Below the pieces are notes generated by a model. It was not told where the DNA came from. It searched no databases and saw nothing but the letters and a program-made list of their open reading frames with translations. Below, in pieces: positions 11,681-21,686 of a stretch of 64,000 nucleotides of DNA. The translations under genes and the position numbers were made by a program. How positions within the stretch are numbered: the first letter of the stretch is position 1; each line of letters begins with the position of its first letter. The DNA comes from Vandiemenella viatica (Eukaryota; Arthropoda; Insecta; Orthoptera; Morabidae): assembly GCA_031002005.1 (NCBI GenBank), contig JARYHS010009186.1:100907992-100971991 (forward strand). Reading direction: 5' to 3'.

Positions 11681-12238
11681 CAAGGTTTCTCAAACTCATA
11701 GCCCCACGTAGCCCTTTGAAATTTCCCAAACAATGGCGAACTCCCTTAAAAAATTGGCTTTTTTATTTCATTTTCAAATAAGGATTTTTGTCTAAAAACC
11801 CCTCACAAATAGCAATGTGTTACAATTTAATTTGATAGGTGGGCATGTTTATTGCCACAAGTTGAGTCGATTTTAGGAACAATTTAGCTCATTTTCAATT
11901 TATCATTATGTGTCTTGCTCTCAGATTTATGCCTCGTCGACGTTCAGATAATTATAGGTGGATCGGGATTGGTGACAAGGAACGGGAAGGAATGCGGTCA
12001 AAGCCTTTTGAAGAAGCATCCCAGAATTCGCCTATAGTGATTAGTGGAAACCATGGAAAACCCAAATCTGGATTCTCAGATATTCGAACCGACGTCCTCC
12101 CGAATGCGAGGTCAGAACGATAACCGCTCACTCACCACCGCGGCACTCTCGAGATACCCAGTCAGCCGTCATGACGTAAATCTTGTCGCGAACCCCCTAA
12201 CCCCTAGCAGTTCGCGAACCTCGCTTTGAGAAACCCTG
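11681..12238. mobile_element. hAT MITE with 8-bp target duplication
   Basis: The ends are CAAGGTTTCTCAAA at 11681 and, on the other strand, CAGGGTTTCTCAAA ending at 12238: one mismatch in 14. The flanking 8-mers are CTCTACCA (11673-11680) and CTCTGCCA (12239-12246), one mismatch, the size expected for hAT insertion. About 560 bp in all, of which roughly 235 bp is a later SINE insertion. No transposase sequence. It would need an autonomous hAT in trans. Confidence 0.8.
11925..12160 (-). mobile_element. tRNA-derived SINE nested in MITE (family S-A copy 1)
   Basis: On the minus strand: a tRNA-like head with A-box (GGTGAGTGAGCGGTTATCG) and B-box (GGTTCGAATA, decayed), then the family centre (CCAGATTTGGGTTTTCCATG, GATGCTTCTTCAAAAGGC, ATTCCTTCCCGTTCCTTG). 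Same order as the clean copies at 28124-28365 and 43182-43430. Clearly diverged; inserted after the MITE. Confidence 0.75.
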
Positions 12239-12246
12239 CTCTGCCA

Positions 12247-12689
12247 GACCAAGATGTGAACTGTACTCGTATTTCCTGTCCTGAGTTATTCAATGGGCAA
12301 TAGTTCCCACCATCTAGATGACTGAGCCGTGAAGGAATCGCCTGCAGGCACTCGCACGCTGTTAAACCATGCCTTCAGAAAACAGTATTTAAATTTATGT
12401 TGGGGGTTTTTATTACGAATTAAGTTTTTTTAAATTTTCTATACCCATTACTCTACTTTGTGTTTGATTTCTGACCGACATATACAAATAATTACTTAAC
12501 CCAGAATTTATTGCACGCATTTGAGAAGTTCAGAAAGTCTGATTCCGTTCTTCTATCGAATATTTGTTATTCGTTAGTTCATCCATAGTCAAACTGATTT
12601 GAGAATGTTCCTTTGTTTGGGTGAGCCTTCTGTAGTAGAGAGGGAGCTAGTTTTCGGAGAAGTCACTGGTTCATTACGTCATACAAGTC
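12247..12689. other. no gene recognised
   Basis: No supported feature. Confidence 0.45.
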
Positions 12690-12693
12690 TTAA

Positions 12694-12759
12694 GCTGCAT
12701 ATCCACTACGCGCGGCAAACCCTCGAACATTGGTTCGCCCGGCAGCCGCGTATAATGGA
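12694..12759. mobile_element. orphan PIF/Harbinger terminal fragment
   Basis: TTAA followed by GCTGCATATCCACTACGCGC repeats the end of the complete element that starts at 12763 (about 45 similar bases). It is preceded by TTAA. Probably the left end of a related copy into which, or next to which, the complete one inserted. Confidence 0.6.
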
Positions 12760-12762
12760 TAA

Positions 12763-13857
12763 AGCTGTGTATCCACTACGCGCGGCAAACCCTCGAACAC
12801 TGGGTCGCGCGGCGATACCTGGCTTTTTCCAGGAATCGCCGCGCGAGCCAATGTTCGTGTGTTTCTGTTGACAAGCGCGGCTGCCGCGCGCGGCAGCGCA
12901 ATCCAGCCAGAGTTGCGCGGCAAGCAATGCAGGCACAGTCAGTTTTCGCGACCATGGACGAGTGTGAATAAAGTGAACACTAAGTTTCGACACGCGATTT
13001 CAGTTACCGAGAGACTAGTAATAACTTTAAGATTTCTAGCAACTGGAGACTCATATACCTACTACTACTTATAACGTTAATTATTAAGCGGAACCGAAGG
13101 TGGTAAAATAAAAATAATCGAAATTTGGTTTTTTGTTCCAAAAATTATTTTAAACTTTCCTCTACAAGAGAAACCTTCATTTTGCGTTATAAAAGTCCTA
13201 GAAGTAGAATTATTGTTTTTTTTTTTATACCCGACATCCTATAGTGTGTGTATGTAGTTGTCATACGTTGAAAGCCCTTTGCTATAAATTAGATTTTTGA
13301 AATTTAAGGAACATTTTCTCGAAAATTACTCAAGATAGGAACATAAAAATTTTATATGTTTCTCTTTACTGTCCAAATTACATCTCCACACTATTGTAAT
13401 AAGTCTAGTAGTTAAAATGAAATTTAAGAAAATGTTGTTGGCAGTGGTAATTTGTTTTCTAGCAATGAAACTTATGGAACTCCTCATTTACATAAACTAA
13501 ATGAACAAGGAGTGTCTGCTATTTGTTGTGGTAATCTGCACATTTACTATTCCACAAAAATTCTTTCGCACCATACAGCTGTATTAGATACCGACACTTT
13601 TCGTTGTTCATGGCAGTAAACTGTCGCTGTGCCGCGCGAGCCAACTCAAAGAAAGACACTGCCGTCCCAACTGCTCGCGAGCTAATCAGTGGGGGTCCTT
13701 TGCCGCGCGCCTAGAGACCGACAGAGAATGGCTCGCAGCGCGGCATGTTCGACCGCGCCAATGTTCCTGGAAAAAGCCAGAATGTTCCTGGAAAAAGCCA
13801 GGTATCGCCGCGCGACCCAGTGTTCGAGGGTTTGCCGCGCGTAGTGGATACACAGCT
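12763..13857. mobile_element. PIF/Harbinger element with perfect 72-bp inverted ends
   Basis: Bases 12762-12833 and 13787-13858 are exact inverted repeats of 72 bp (start AAGCTGTGTATCCACTACGC). The element is flanked by TAA at 12760-12762 and 13858-13860, the 3-bp target duplication of PIF/Harbinger transposons. The ends are strikingly GC-rich (repeated CGCGCGGC motifs and 'TCGAACAxTGG') in an otherwise AT-rich region. The interior holds a transposase fragment (12954-13074) and AT-rich filler. Perfect ends suggest fairly recent movement or gene conversion between ends. Confidence 0.8.
12954..13074 (+). pseudogene. Harbinger transposase N-terminal fragment
   Basis: The frame [20 protein letters not shown] followed by [16 protein letters not shown] matches the '[19 protein letters not shown]' block of PIF/Harbinger (HARBI1-like) transposases, which lies between the N-terminal helix region and the DDE core. 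About 40 codons remain and then a stop; no DDE motif follows. The downstream block of the same protein is found, also broken, on the minus strand at 14345-14470 and at 19172-19386. Nuclease function is lost. Confidence 0.75.
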
Positions 13858-14010
13858 TAAGCTGTAGGCTAGCGAGGCGACTCGAACATTGGCACGGTCA
13901 TACATGCCGAATTGAGAGCCATTCTCCGTCGGTATTAAGGCGCGCGGCTTTGGCCCCCCACTATTTGGCTCGCGCGGCACAGCTACAGTTTGCTACCATG
14001 GATAACTAAG
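13600..14010. repeat. GC-rich imperfect inverted repeat (Harbinger debris)
   Basis: About 13605-13745 (TGTGCCGCGCGAGCCAA, CCGACAGAGAATGGCTC, GCGGCATG) reappears inverted at about 13905-14003. The arms overlap the right end of the complete Harbinger element. This indicates at least one more copy inserted in opposite orientation. Confidence 0.6.
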
Positions 14011-14344
14011 TGTCGCCTTTTAATACAATTACACGATGCCAAAGATTTTTTGTGGAATAGAAAATATGCAGTCTAATCAGACTCTAATGGTATCCCATCC
14101 ATTATCCCCACAAACATCACTTGAAACTCCAATCAACGAATCATTAGAATCGCCAAATTACATGATTAAGTTAGTACATTTTATGTATGTACGAAGTAAG
14201 TTCTCTTAAGGAATGGCAACAGAAAATTGAATAACAATAAAAAAATTAATATAAAATAGATATTATTTCCTTATATTTACCCATTCTTTTAGAGCTTTGT
14301 ATAATGCGTTAAAATATCCGGGGCTATTCTCTAAAATGATTGTT

Positions 14345-14470
14345 TTGAACGGTATTGCAGGCTAGCACGTGAATCATCAATTGCTAGAAATCTTGAAATT
14401 ACAGCGTCTTTCAATAACTGAAATCGCCTCCCAAAATCGAGTGTTCACTTTATTCACACTTGGCTCAATT
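14345..14470 (-). pseudogene. second Harbinger transposase fragment, inverted
   Basis: The minus strand reads VNKVNTRFWEAISVIERRCN, then after a frameshift FLAIDDSRASLQY. This is the same transposase block as 12954-13074 in the opposite orientation, and it runs a little further (the ASLQY part corresponds to the 'SL-x-Y/F' start of the next helix). Frameshifted and dead. Confidence 0.65.
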
Positions 14471-14689
14471 AATGATTTTAAGAACTCTAACTCAACCTTG
14501 TCACTCTAGTAAAATTTGTTAACTGCATCCTCGAGGGATTCAATCTCATATCTTCCATAAGATTCACACCATACTGTATTCTATTAATAGAAATTTCCTA
14601 TCCACCGATAAATTATTTCGTTTAAGTTTCTAGTTTACAATGTGATGCATCACTGTGAAAGTGACAAATATACATGCACGTGAATCTTC

Positions 14690-14850
14690 CACGGTGTGGC
14701 CTCAAGAAAAGACCGTGCCTGGATAGTTTGCCGTGCAATCCTGACTGTGCCGCGCTCGTCACAACAGAAACGGCTCGTGCGGCAATACCTGGTTTGTCCC
14801 TAAACGCAAATTGAGACACGTATAGCGCGTGTGACGTGAAGCAGCACAGC
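14690..14850. mobile_element. Harbinger-like terminal debris
   Basis: GC-rich text with TGTGCCGCGCTCGTC, GGCTCGTGCGGCAATACCTGG and TAGCGCGTG resembles the subterminal motifs of the complete Harbinger element but with many changes. Probably the other end of the copy that supplied 14345-14470. Confidence 0.45.
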
Positions 14851-15608
14851 GAGCTTTTTTGTAAACTACGGAATCAAATAAACCAAAGCACATTGGGAAC
14901 ACGACGCTACGCTGCGCGACTCGCGGCTGCTCACTGTCGTGCGGCGCTGTGGTCGAGCCACAGTTTCTCGCGCCACACTTGTGAACGTGTTGTGGTGCTA
15001 ACCCTCTAATCTTTACCTTTTTAAAAGAAAAAGTTGATAGAGGCAGTGATAAGGCACATAGAGCTTTATTATACAAAACATGTAAAAAACTGAAGAATTG
15101 GACTTGATGTGTCACTGCAAATAATTGTAAGATGAAGGACGATTAATGTTTCCCATATTTCCACGAACAGCCATTTCACAATTTTTCGTTAATACATATC
15201 GTACATATTAAGGAAAGGATTTTTCTAATTAGTACATCAAAACGTAACGTTCGCTCTAACACGACCCCACATAACCTATAGAATGTAAAACTTACACAAA
15301 TGAAGTGTGGTATGTTGTCACTATTTTCCAATCATAATGGATTGACCTTGAAACGGAAGTGCGGAACTGCTGCTCAGTTGTGGAAATACTAAGTGAAATT
15401 CTTCCTCACTCTGAAAATAGCTGATGAAGTTTCTTGTTCATGCAGTGATTGAGTTTGCTGCAACAGTTTGGTATCGTACACATCTTCTGTTAGATAGATA
15501 GATAGATATGTTCACTTTGATCCCATGTGAGAATAATCTCGGGGATGTGGAACAGTGCATACACTTATTAGTAATGTCAATATTACTATATAATTGATAA
15601 TATTATAT
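14851..15608. other. no gene recognised; short GATA microsatellite
   Basis: A TAGATAGATAGATAGATA microsatellite lies at about 15492-15509. Minus-strand frames here show no domain. Confidence 0.4.
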
Positions 15609-18232
15609 ACTAGCTGGTACCCACGACTTCGTTCGTGATTGTAAAGAATTCATATATACAGCTACAGACATCTAACCACCCTATTACACGATGGGAGACT
15701 CGATACTATTACCACACACAAGTACCAGTCTTCTGCGCTATGTAGTTCCGGCAGCAAGGTAAAATTTACGGATACACACAAGTCTTTGGATGAAACACGA
15801 AAATACTCATGATCCACCAATTTCAAACACCATATCTCACACACTCCCACAGTTACCGAATTTCGGCCAACGTTGTGATCGATGGGAGACTGTGTTACCA
15901 CCACACACAAACGCCAGTGATCTGCGATTGATAGTTTTCACTTAAAAGTGATACACCGTGACACATGCGTCTTTGGCAGAAATATGAACTTGCCGCAGGT
16001 CGACCATTTTCATCCCTCATATCTTCCACACCCCCATAGCTACAAACATCTAACAACCATAGTGCACAACAACAGACACGATTCTACTACCACACATAAA
16101 CACTAATGCTCTATGCTATGTAGTAGTGGTAGAAAAGTGAAATCTGCGGAGACACATGCCTTTCGTCGAAATACGAAAATATCCTTGGTCGGCCAATTAC
16201 AACCACCATATCTACCACAGTACCACAGTTTCTGAAATTCGGCCGCTGTTGTGATCGAAAGGTGACTCTGTGCTACTACTACACACAAACGCTAGTTATG
16301 TGTGATCTATAGTTTTCGCTGAAAAGTGATACACCATGACACTTTTGTCTTTGGCAGAAGTATGAAACTGCCACAGGTCGACCACTTTCAACTCTCATTT
16401 CTCCCACACCCCCATAGCTACCGACATCTAACTACCATAGTGCACTACATGAGATACGATTCTGCTACCAAACACAAACACCAATGCTCTATGCTATGTA
16501 GTTGTGGCAGAAAAGTGACATATGTGGAGACAGTCGAAATGCGAAAATATCCTTGGTCGGCCACTTACAACCACCATATCTACCACAGTACCACAGTTTC
16601 TGAAATTCGGCCGCTGTTGTGATCGAAAGGTGACTCTGTGCTACTACTACACACAAACGCCAGTTATCTGTGATCTATAGTTTTCGCTGAAAAGTGATAC
16701 ACCATGACACTTTTGTCTTTGGCAGAAGTATGAAACTGTCACAGGTCGACCACTTTCAACTCTCATTTCTCCCACACCCCCATAGCTACCGACATCTAAC
16801 TACCATAGTGCACTACATGAGATACGATTCTACTACCAAACACAAACACCAATGCTCTATGCTATGTAGTTGTGGCAGAAAAGTAGCATATGCGGAGACA
16901 GTCGAAATGCGAAAATATCCTTGGTCGGCCAATTACAACCACCATATCAACCACAGTACCACAGTTTCTGAAATTCGGCCGCTGTTGTGATCGAAAGGTG
17001 ACTCTGTGCTACTACTACACACAAACGCCAGTTATCTGTGATCTATAGTTTTCGCTGAAAAGTGATACACCATGACACTTTTGTCTTTGGCAGAAGTATG
17101 AAACTGTCACAGGTCGACCACTTTCAACTCTCATTTCTCCCACACCCCCATAGCTACCGACATCTAACTACCATAGTGCACTACATGAGATACGATTCTA
17201 CTTCCAAACACAAACACCAATGCTCTATGCTATGTAGTTGTGGCAGAAAAGTAGCATATGCGGAGACAGTCGAAATGCGAAAATATCCTTGGTCGGCCAA
17301 TTACAACCACCATATCTACCACAGTACCACAGTTTCTGAAATTCGGCCGCTGTTGTGATCGAAAGGTGACTCTGTGCTACTACTACACACAAACGCCAGA
17401 TATCTGTGATCTATAGTTTTCGCTGAAAAGTGATACACCATGACACTTTTGTCTTTGGCAGAAGTATGAAACTGCCACAGGTCGACCACTTTCAACCCTC
17501 ATTTCTCCCACACCCCCATAGCTACCGACATCTAACAACCATAGTGCACTACATGAGATACGATTCTGCTACCAAACACAAACACCAATGCTCTATGCTA
17601 TGTAGTTGTGGCAGAAAAGTGACATATGTGGAGACAGTCGAAATGCGAAAATATCCTTGGTCGGCCACTTACAACCACCATATCTACCACAGTACCACAG
17701 TTTCTGAAATTCGGCCGCTGTTGTGATCGAAAGGTGACTCTGTGCTACTACTACACACAAACGCCAGATATCTGTGATCTATAGTTTTCGCTGAAAAGTG
17801 ATACACCATGACACTTTTGTCTTTGGCAGAAGTATGAAACTGCCACAGGTCGACCACTTTCAACCCCCATTTCTCCCACACCCCCATAGCTACCGACATC
17901 TAACAACCATAGTGCACGACAGGAAAGACGATTCTACTACCACACATAAACACCAAAAGTCTATGTTAAGTAGTTGTGGCAGGAAAGAGAAGTATACGGA
18001 GATACGAATTTTTGGTCGAAATATGAAACGCCCTGCATTGACCAACTTTAATCATTATATCTCCCACATCCCCACAGCTATCGACATTAGGCCAACGTTG
18101 TGCACGACAGGAAACTCCATGCTACTTCCACCCACAACATCAGTGATCTGTGCTAGGTAGTGGTGGCTGAAAAGTGAAATATAGGAAAAAACACGTCTAT
18201 TTTTATATATATACTATATAAGATTGACAAGA
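15609..18232. mobile_element. satellite-bearing element, TACTAGCTG...TATATA ends (copy 1)
   Basis: It starts with TACTAGCTGGTACCCACGAC and ends with TCTATTTTTATATATATACT. Both ends resemble those of the element at 21659-26612 (TTTACTAGCTGAACCGGC ... TTCATTTTTATATATATGTA), and the tail also resembles 42385-42540. Everything between is tandem repeat. No reading frame for a mobility protein is present, so this is non-autonomous if it is an element at all. The boundaries are inferred from the similarity between copies, not from a target duplication. Confidence 0.5.
15660..18165. repeat. 368-bp higher-order satellite (dimer of ~184-bp monomers)
   Basis: Identical landmarks (GTGATACACCATGACACTTT) occur at 16326, 16694, 17062, 17430 and 17798: period exactly 368 bp. 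A more diverged unit fits at 15958-16325, and flanking partial units reach about 15660 and 18165. Each unit is two related halves of about 184 bp: 'CTACCAAACACAAACACCAATGC...' aligns with 'CTACTACACACAAACGCCAG...', each followed by a GAAAAGTGA. The four central units are close to identical, and the end units are diverged, as unequal exchange predicts. Confidence 0.92.
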
Positions 18233-18712
18233 AGTTAGTTATGACCCATTAGTATAACCAATATTTCCTGTAATCTACAAATACAATGCCCAGTTAGTTA
18301 ATACTTATTATGTGGAACAGTGTATAAACTTGTTACCAGCATCTATCAACCAGTTATTTTCTTACCAACCAGTTACCACAACTCATAAGCAGTCAATTAC
18401 TTAAAAACCTGTTAGTATCATAATTTTTTACAGCAGTTTTTAAGTGCATGCTATCCCATGTTAGTTACTATATATGAGTGAAGTTTTGTAAACAGTGTAA
18501 TTACTTCATTTGTCAAAAGTTTCAACAGAAAGAAAAACCACTACTAACTTCGAAACCATCAGACATGTTGAGAACAGATTTCGATCACCCAAATATATAT
18601 TCAGAGGATTTACTCCTTATGTCTATACTACAACCATTTCTTCAAAATAAGCTGTATTTATGAATAAAATTGTTAGCATCAGATTGAAAGTTTTGTCATG
18701 TTGTACTACCTA
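18233..18712. other. no gene recognised
   Basis: Short repeats of CCAGTTA and GTTA steps (18290-18420), otherwise nothing. Confidence 0.4.
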
Positions 18713-18768
18713 TGGGGTTAGGCGCCTGGTTACCGTTTTGCGAACCCGGGTTCAAGTCCGCATATTGC
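18713..18768 (+). repeat. tRNA-like fragment (SINE head relic)
   Basis: GGTTAGGCGCCTGGTTACC and GGGTTCAAGTCC resemble A- and B-boxes about 30 bp apart. The T-stem does not pair beyond two bases and no acceptor stem closes, so it is not a working tRNA. Confidence 0.35.
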
Positions 18769-19171
18769 CAAATATTTTTATTTCTTTTTTTATATTCGAC
18801 AATCTTTGAGCATTGATTTTATTTGATTTGACATTCATTTAATCTAAATATTTTTTTATTTCAAATAACGTTTAAAGCATTAAATGTTACATAATATATA
18901 CTCTTAATATTTTTTAGAAAATTATGATTTTATTGTTAATAAGTTTATTTTTAATGTGTTTTCTAATGAAACAGGTATGTTACGTCTTCATCTTTCTACA
19001 GTTATTATTAGTAGCTCAAAATGGAAGCTGATTTTACAATATCTTTCACCGTTTCCACTTTACTATCAAATAGTTTCCTGAACACACGAAACCATGAAGA
19101 CAGTATATCGAAGGGGTATTACGTGATTTGTCGAGCTTGAAAAAAATTTTGTGTTTATAATTTTCAGTTAC
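18769..19171. other. no gene recognised
   Basis: AT-rich; nothing supported. Confidence 0.45.
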
Positions 19172-19386
19172 ATGCCTCCTTGTATATTTTCTGTTAAGAG
19201 AAAGACCTTGTCTGCCAAAAAAAAAAAAAATATCGGCTTAGCAATCTTAGGAATACTTTCAGCAGACAGAAGTATTAACATGTGTTACATTATTTTCATG
19301 CCCGATACACTACTAGCAAATTCATTTCCATTGATAAATCTGCCCACAGCTCCAATATCAATTGTGATGAATTTTTAATCCTCGTC
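19172..19386 (-). pseudogene. PIF/Harbinger DDE transposase core fragment
   Basis: The minus strand reads DED, a stop, KFITIDIGAVGRFINGNEFASS, a stop, SAESIPKIAKPI, a 14-base A/T run that shifts frame, then ADKVFLLTENIQGG. The series D-IGA-GR-x-x-G-x-x-F-x-x-S ... LP-x-x-PI ... ADxAFPLxxxIxxP is the catalytic DDE_Tnp_4 domain of HARBI1-like transposases; IDIG marks the second block and ADK (normally GDxAF or ADExF) holds the next acidic residue. Stops and the frameshift make it dead. The left end of this relic runs towards the gap at 19540. Confidence 0.7.
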
Positions 19387-19539
19387 CGCTTTTCCTTTTA
19401 GACAAAATATACTCGTTAGTTTGCTTAAATTTCTTATTCAGCAAGGAATAGAGCAAGACTCCATGTTTGGCACCATCTGATTCTAAATAACGACAAATGT
19501 TAATACTAAAAAATGTTTTATTCGCGTGTCGTGTATTTT

Positions 19540-20539
19540 NNNNNNNNNNNNNNNNNNNNNNNNNNNNNNNNNNNNNNNNNNNNNNNNNNNNNNNNNNNNN
19601 NNNNNNNNNNNNNNNNNNNNNNNNNNNNNNNNNNNNNNNNNNNNNNNNNNNNNNNNNNNNNNNNNNNNNNNNNNNNNNNNNNNNNNNNNNNNNNNNNNNN
19701 NNNNNNNNNNNNNNNNNNNNNNNNNNNNNNNNNNNNNNNNNNNNNNNNNNNNNNNNNNNNNNNNNNNNNNNNNNNNNNNNNNNNNNNNNNNNNNNNNNNN
19801 NNNNNNNNNNNNNNNNNNNNNNNNNNNNNNNNNNNNNNNNNNNNNNNNNNNNNNNNNNNNNNNNNNNNNNNNNNNNNNNNNNNNNNNNNNNNNNNNNNNN
19901 NNNNNNNNNNNNNNNNNNNNNNNNNNNNNNNNNNNNNNNNNNNNNNNNNNNNNNNNNNNNNNNNNNNNNNNNNNNNNNNNNNNNNNNNNNNNNNNNNNNN
20001 NNNNNNNNNNNNNNNNNNNNNNNNNNNNNNNNNNNNNNNNNNNNNNNNNNNNNNNNNNNNNNNNNNNNNNNNNNNNNNNNNNNNNNNNNNNNNNNNNNNN
20101 NNNNNNNNNNNNNNNNNNNNNNNNNNNNNNNNNNNNNNNNNNNNNNNNNNNNNNNNNNNNNNNNNNNNNNNNNNNNNNNNNNNNNNNNNNNNNNNNNNNN
20201 NNNNNNNNNNNNNNNNNNNNNNNNNNNNNNNNNNNNNNNNNNNNNNNNNNNNNNNNNNNNNNNNNNNNNNNNNNNNNNNNNNNNNNNNNNNNNNNNNNNN
20301 NNNNNNNNNNNNNNNNNNNNNNNNNNNNNNNNNNNNNNNNNNNNNNNNNNNNNNNNNNNNNNNNNNNNNNNNNNNNNNNNNNNNNNNNNNNNNNNNNNNN
20401 NNNNNNNNNNNNNNNNNNNNNNNNNNNNNNNNNNNNNNNNNNNNNNNNNNNNNNNNNNNNNNNNNNNNNNNNNNNNNNNNNNNNNNNNNNNNNNNNNNNN
20501 NNNNNNNNNNNNNNNNNNNNNNNNNNNNNNNNNNNNNNN
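19540..20539. other. assembly gap (1000 N)
   Basis: Exactly 1000 N, a placeholder gap whose true size is unknown. All long reading frames across it are artefacts. Confidence 0.99.
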
Positions 20540-21454
20540 TGTAGATTATTGATGGGAGACTCGGAAGCAACGTCGTGGATTGGAGCTTCGATTTACTGTT
20601 TTGTCGTGGCTGGAACTACAGTGGATACCGAAGCGCGGAACTTCGGATACACAATACAGAGGTGAAAGATCCTAAATTTTCATAGCGGGCGCCCTAGTTA
20701 GCAGAACACCCACCGCTAATTTAAAAAACACTTCACTCAAATCTTAAAGAGTGGAATTAACAAATATGGTAACAATTAAATAAATACTTTATAAAAACTA
20801 CTGTTCACCGCTGGTAGCACATGGATCACGGGAAGAACTTTTGAACAGTATCATATTCGTTACCTTTTGGCTGGGTGACTTGTTTCTTGTTCAGCTTCAT
20901 GGTTAGCGGTGTTGGACTGAGTTCATACGGTTCTGAGAGTTCGGATATAATTCGTGAAACATCGGACATAACGTTATCTGTAATACAGACAACAGGGCTT
21001 ATAGTTCAAGGTTTCAGTGGTATGTCGACGAGCGTAATGAGGGAAACAGTTTTTATGCAACAGGTGAAAAAAACAAAAACATCCTAATAATTTTCACTTA
21101 AAAAATGAATTAAAAACAATTCTTTGGATGATATCTTCATGCCACTCTCCCAAAAATTATGCGTTCAGCTACTGTCGAATAACTCCACATAGTTTTAAAA
21201 TTATGCAAAACATTTCTCAATGTGACAGACAGAGATATTCATGTTATTATTTTACCACGAAATACAATGTAATCCAAACAGCTGTTGATAGCGTCACAGC
21301 CTGCTTACTCAGTTGTAAATCACTTGGCCTGCAGTCAAGAAATTACATGTTGAACATTCACCTTGTTTGTAGACTATCCAAGCTTGGAAAAAAGGAAAAA
21401 TTTGAATGTGACATCATAGTTCTAGAGTAAAGAATAAACTTGCTGTAAATTATT
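20540..21454. other. no gene recognised
   Basis: Frames of 70 codons (20875-21087) and 100 codons (21128-21430) on the + strand show no domain. The second runs up to the LINE relic that follows and may be part of the same dead element. Confidence 0.4.
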
Positions 21455-21545
21455 GATGACATTGTCCTTTCAGCGGAAAAACCGATCTTGAGAAATTACC
21501 GAATTCCATGGACAAAATATTAGGACAAGAATTTTGACAACAAAT
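21455..21545 (+). mobile_element. LINE RT active-site relic (RTE-like)
   Basis: DDIVLSAEK, a one-base shift, then TDLEKLPNSMDKILGQEF. This is the (A)DD catalytic block and the following helix of the same kind of reverse transcriptase as the LINE at 43003-45440 (FADDIVLLAERARDIEKLLN). Frameshifted. Confidence 0.6.
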
Positions 21546-21686
21546 AAACTTCATAAACACGTTACTTATGAAATGTGGCAAAATTTATAACAATAAAAGT
21601 AGATTTAATATTAAAATATGTTCAAATGTAGCCTAATAGGAGAAGTAATTTTATTATTTACTAGCTGAACCGGCAATGCTTCACTA

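Noticed and set aside
12599..13980. Overlapping frames of 70-95 codons rich in Arg and Ala
   Set aside because: They come from CGCGCGG-rich ends of Harbinger elements read in several frames; only the VNKVN...[11 protein letters not shown] piece is transposase.
16326..18160. Five similar 98- to 120-codon frames in a row on the + strand
   Set aside because: They are the same frame of the 368-bp satellite repeated; they start at GTG rather than ATG and have no domain.
18713..18768. Possible tRNA gene
   Set aside because: Boxes look right but the T-stem and acceptor stem do not pair.
19497..20665. Frames of 340-380 codons
   Set aside because: They run through 1000 N and are artefacts of the gap.
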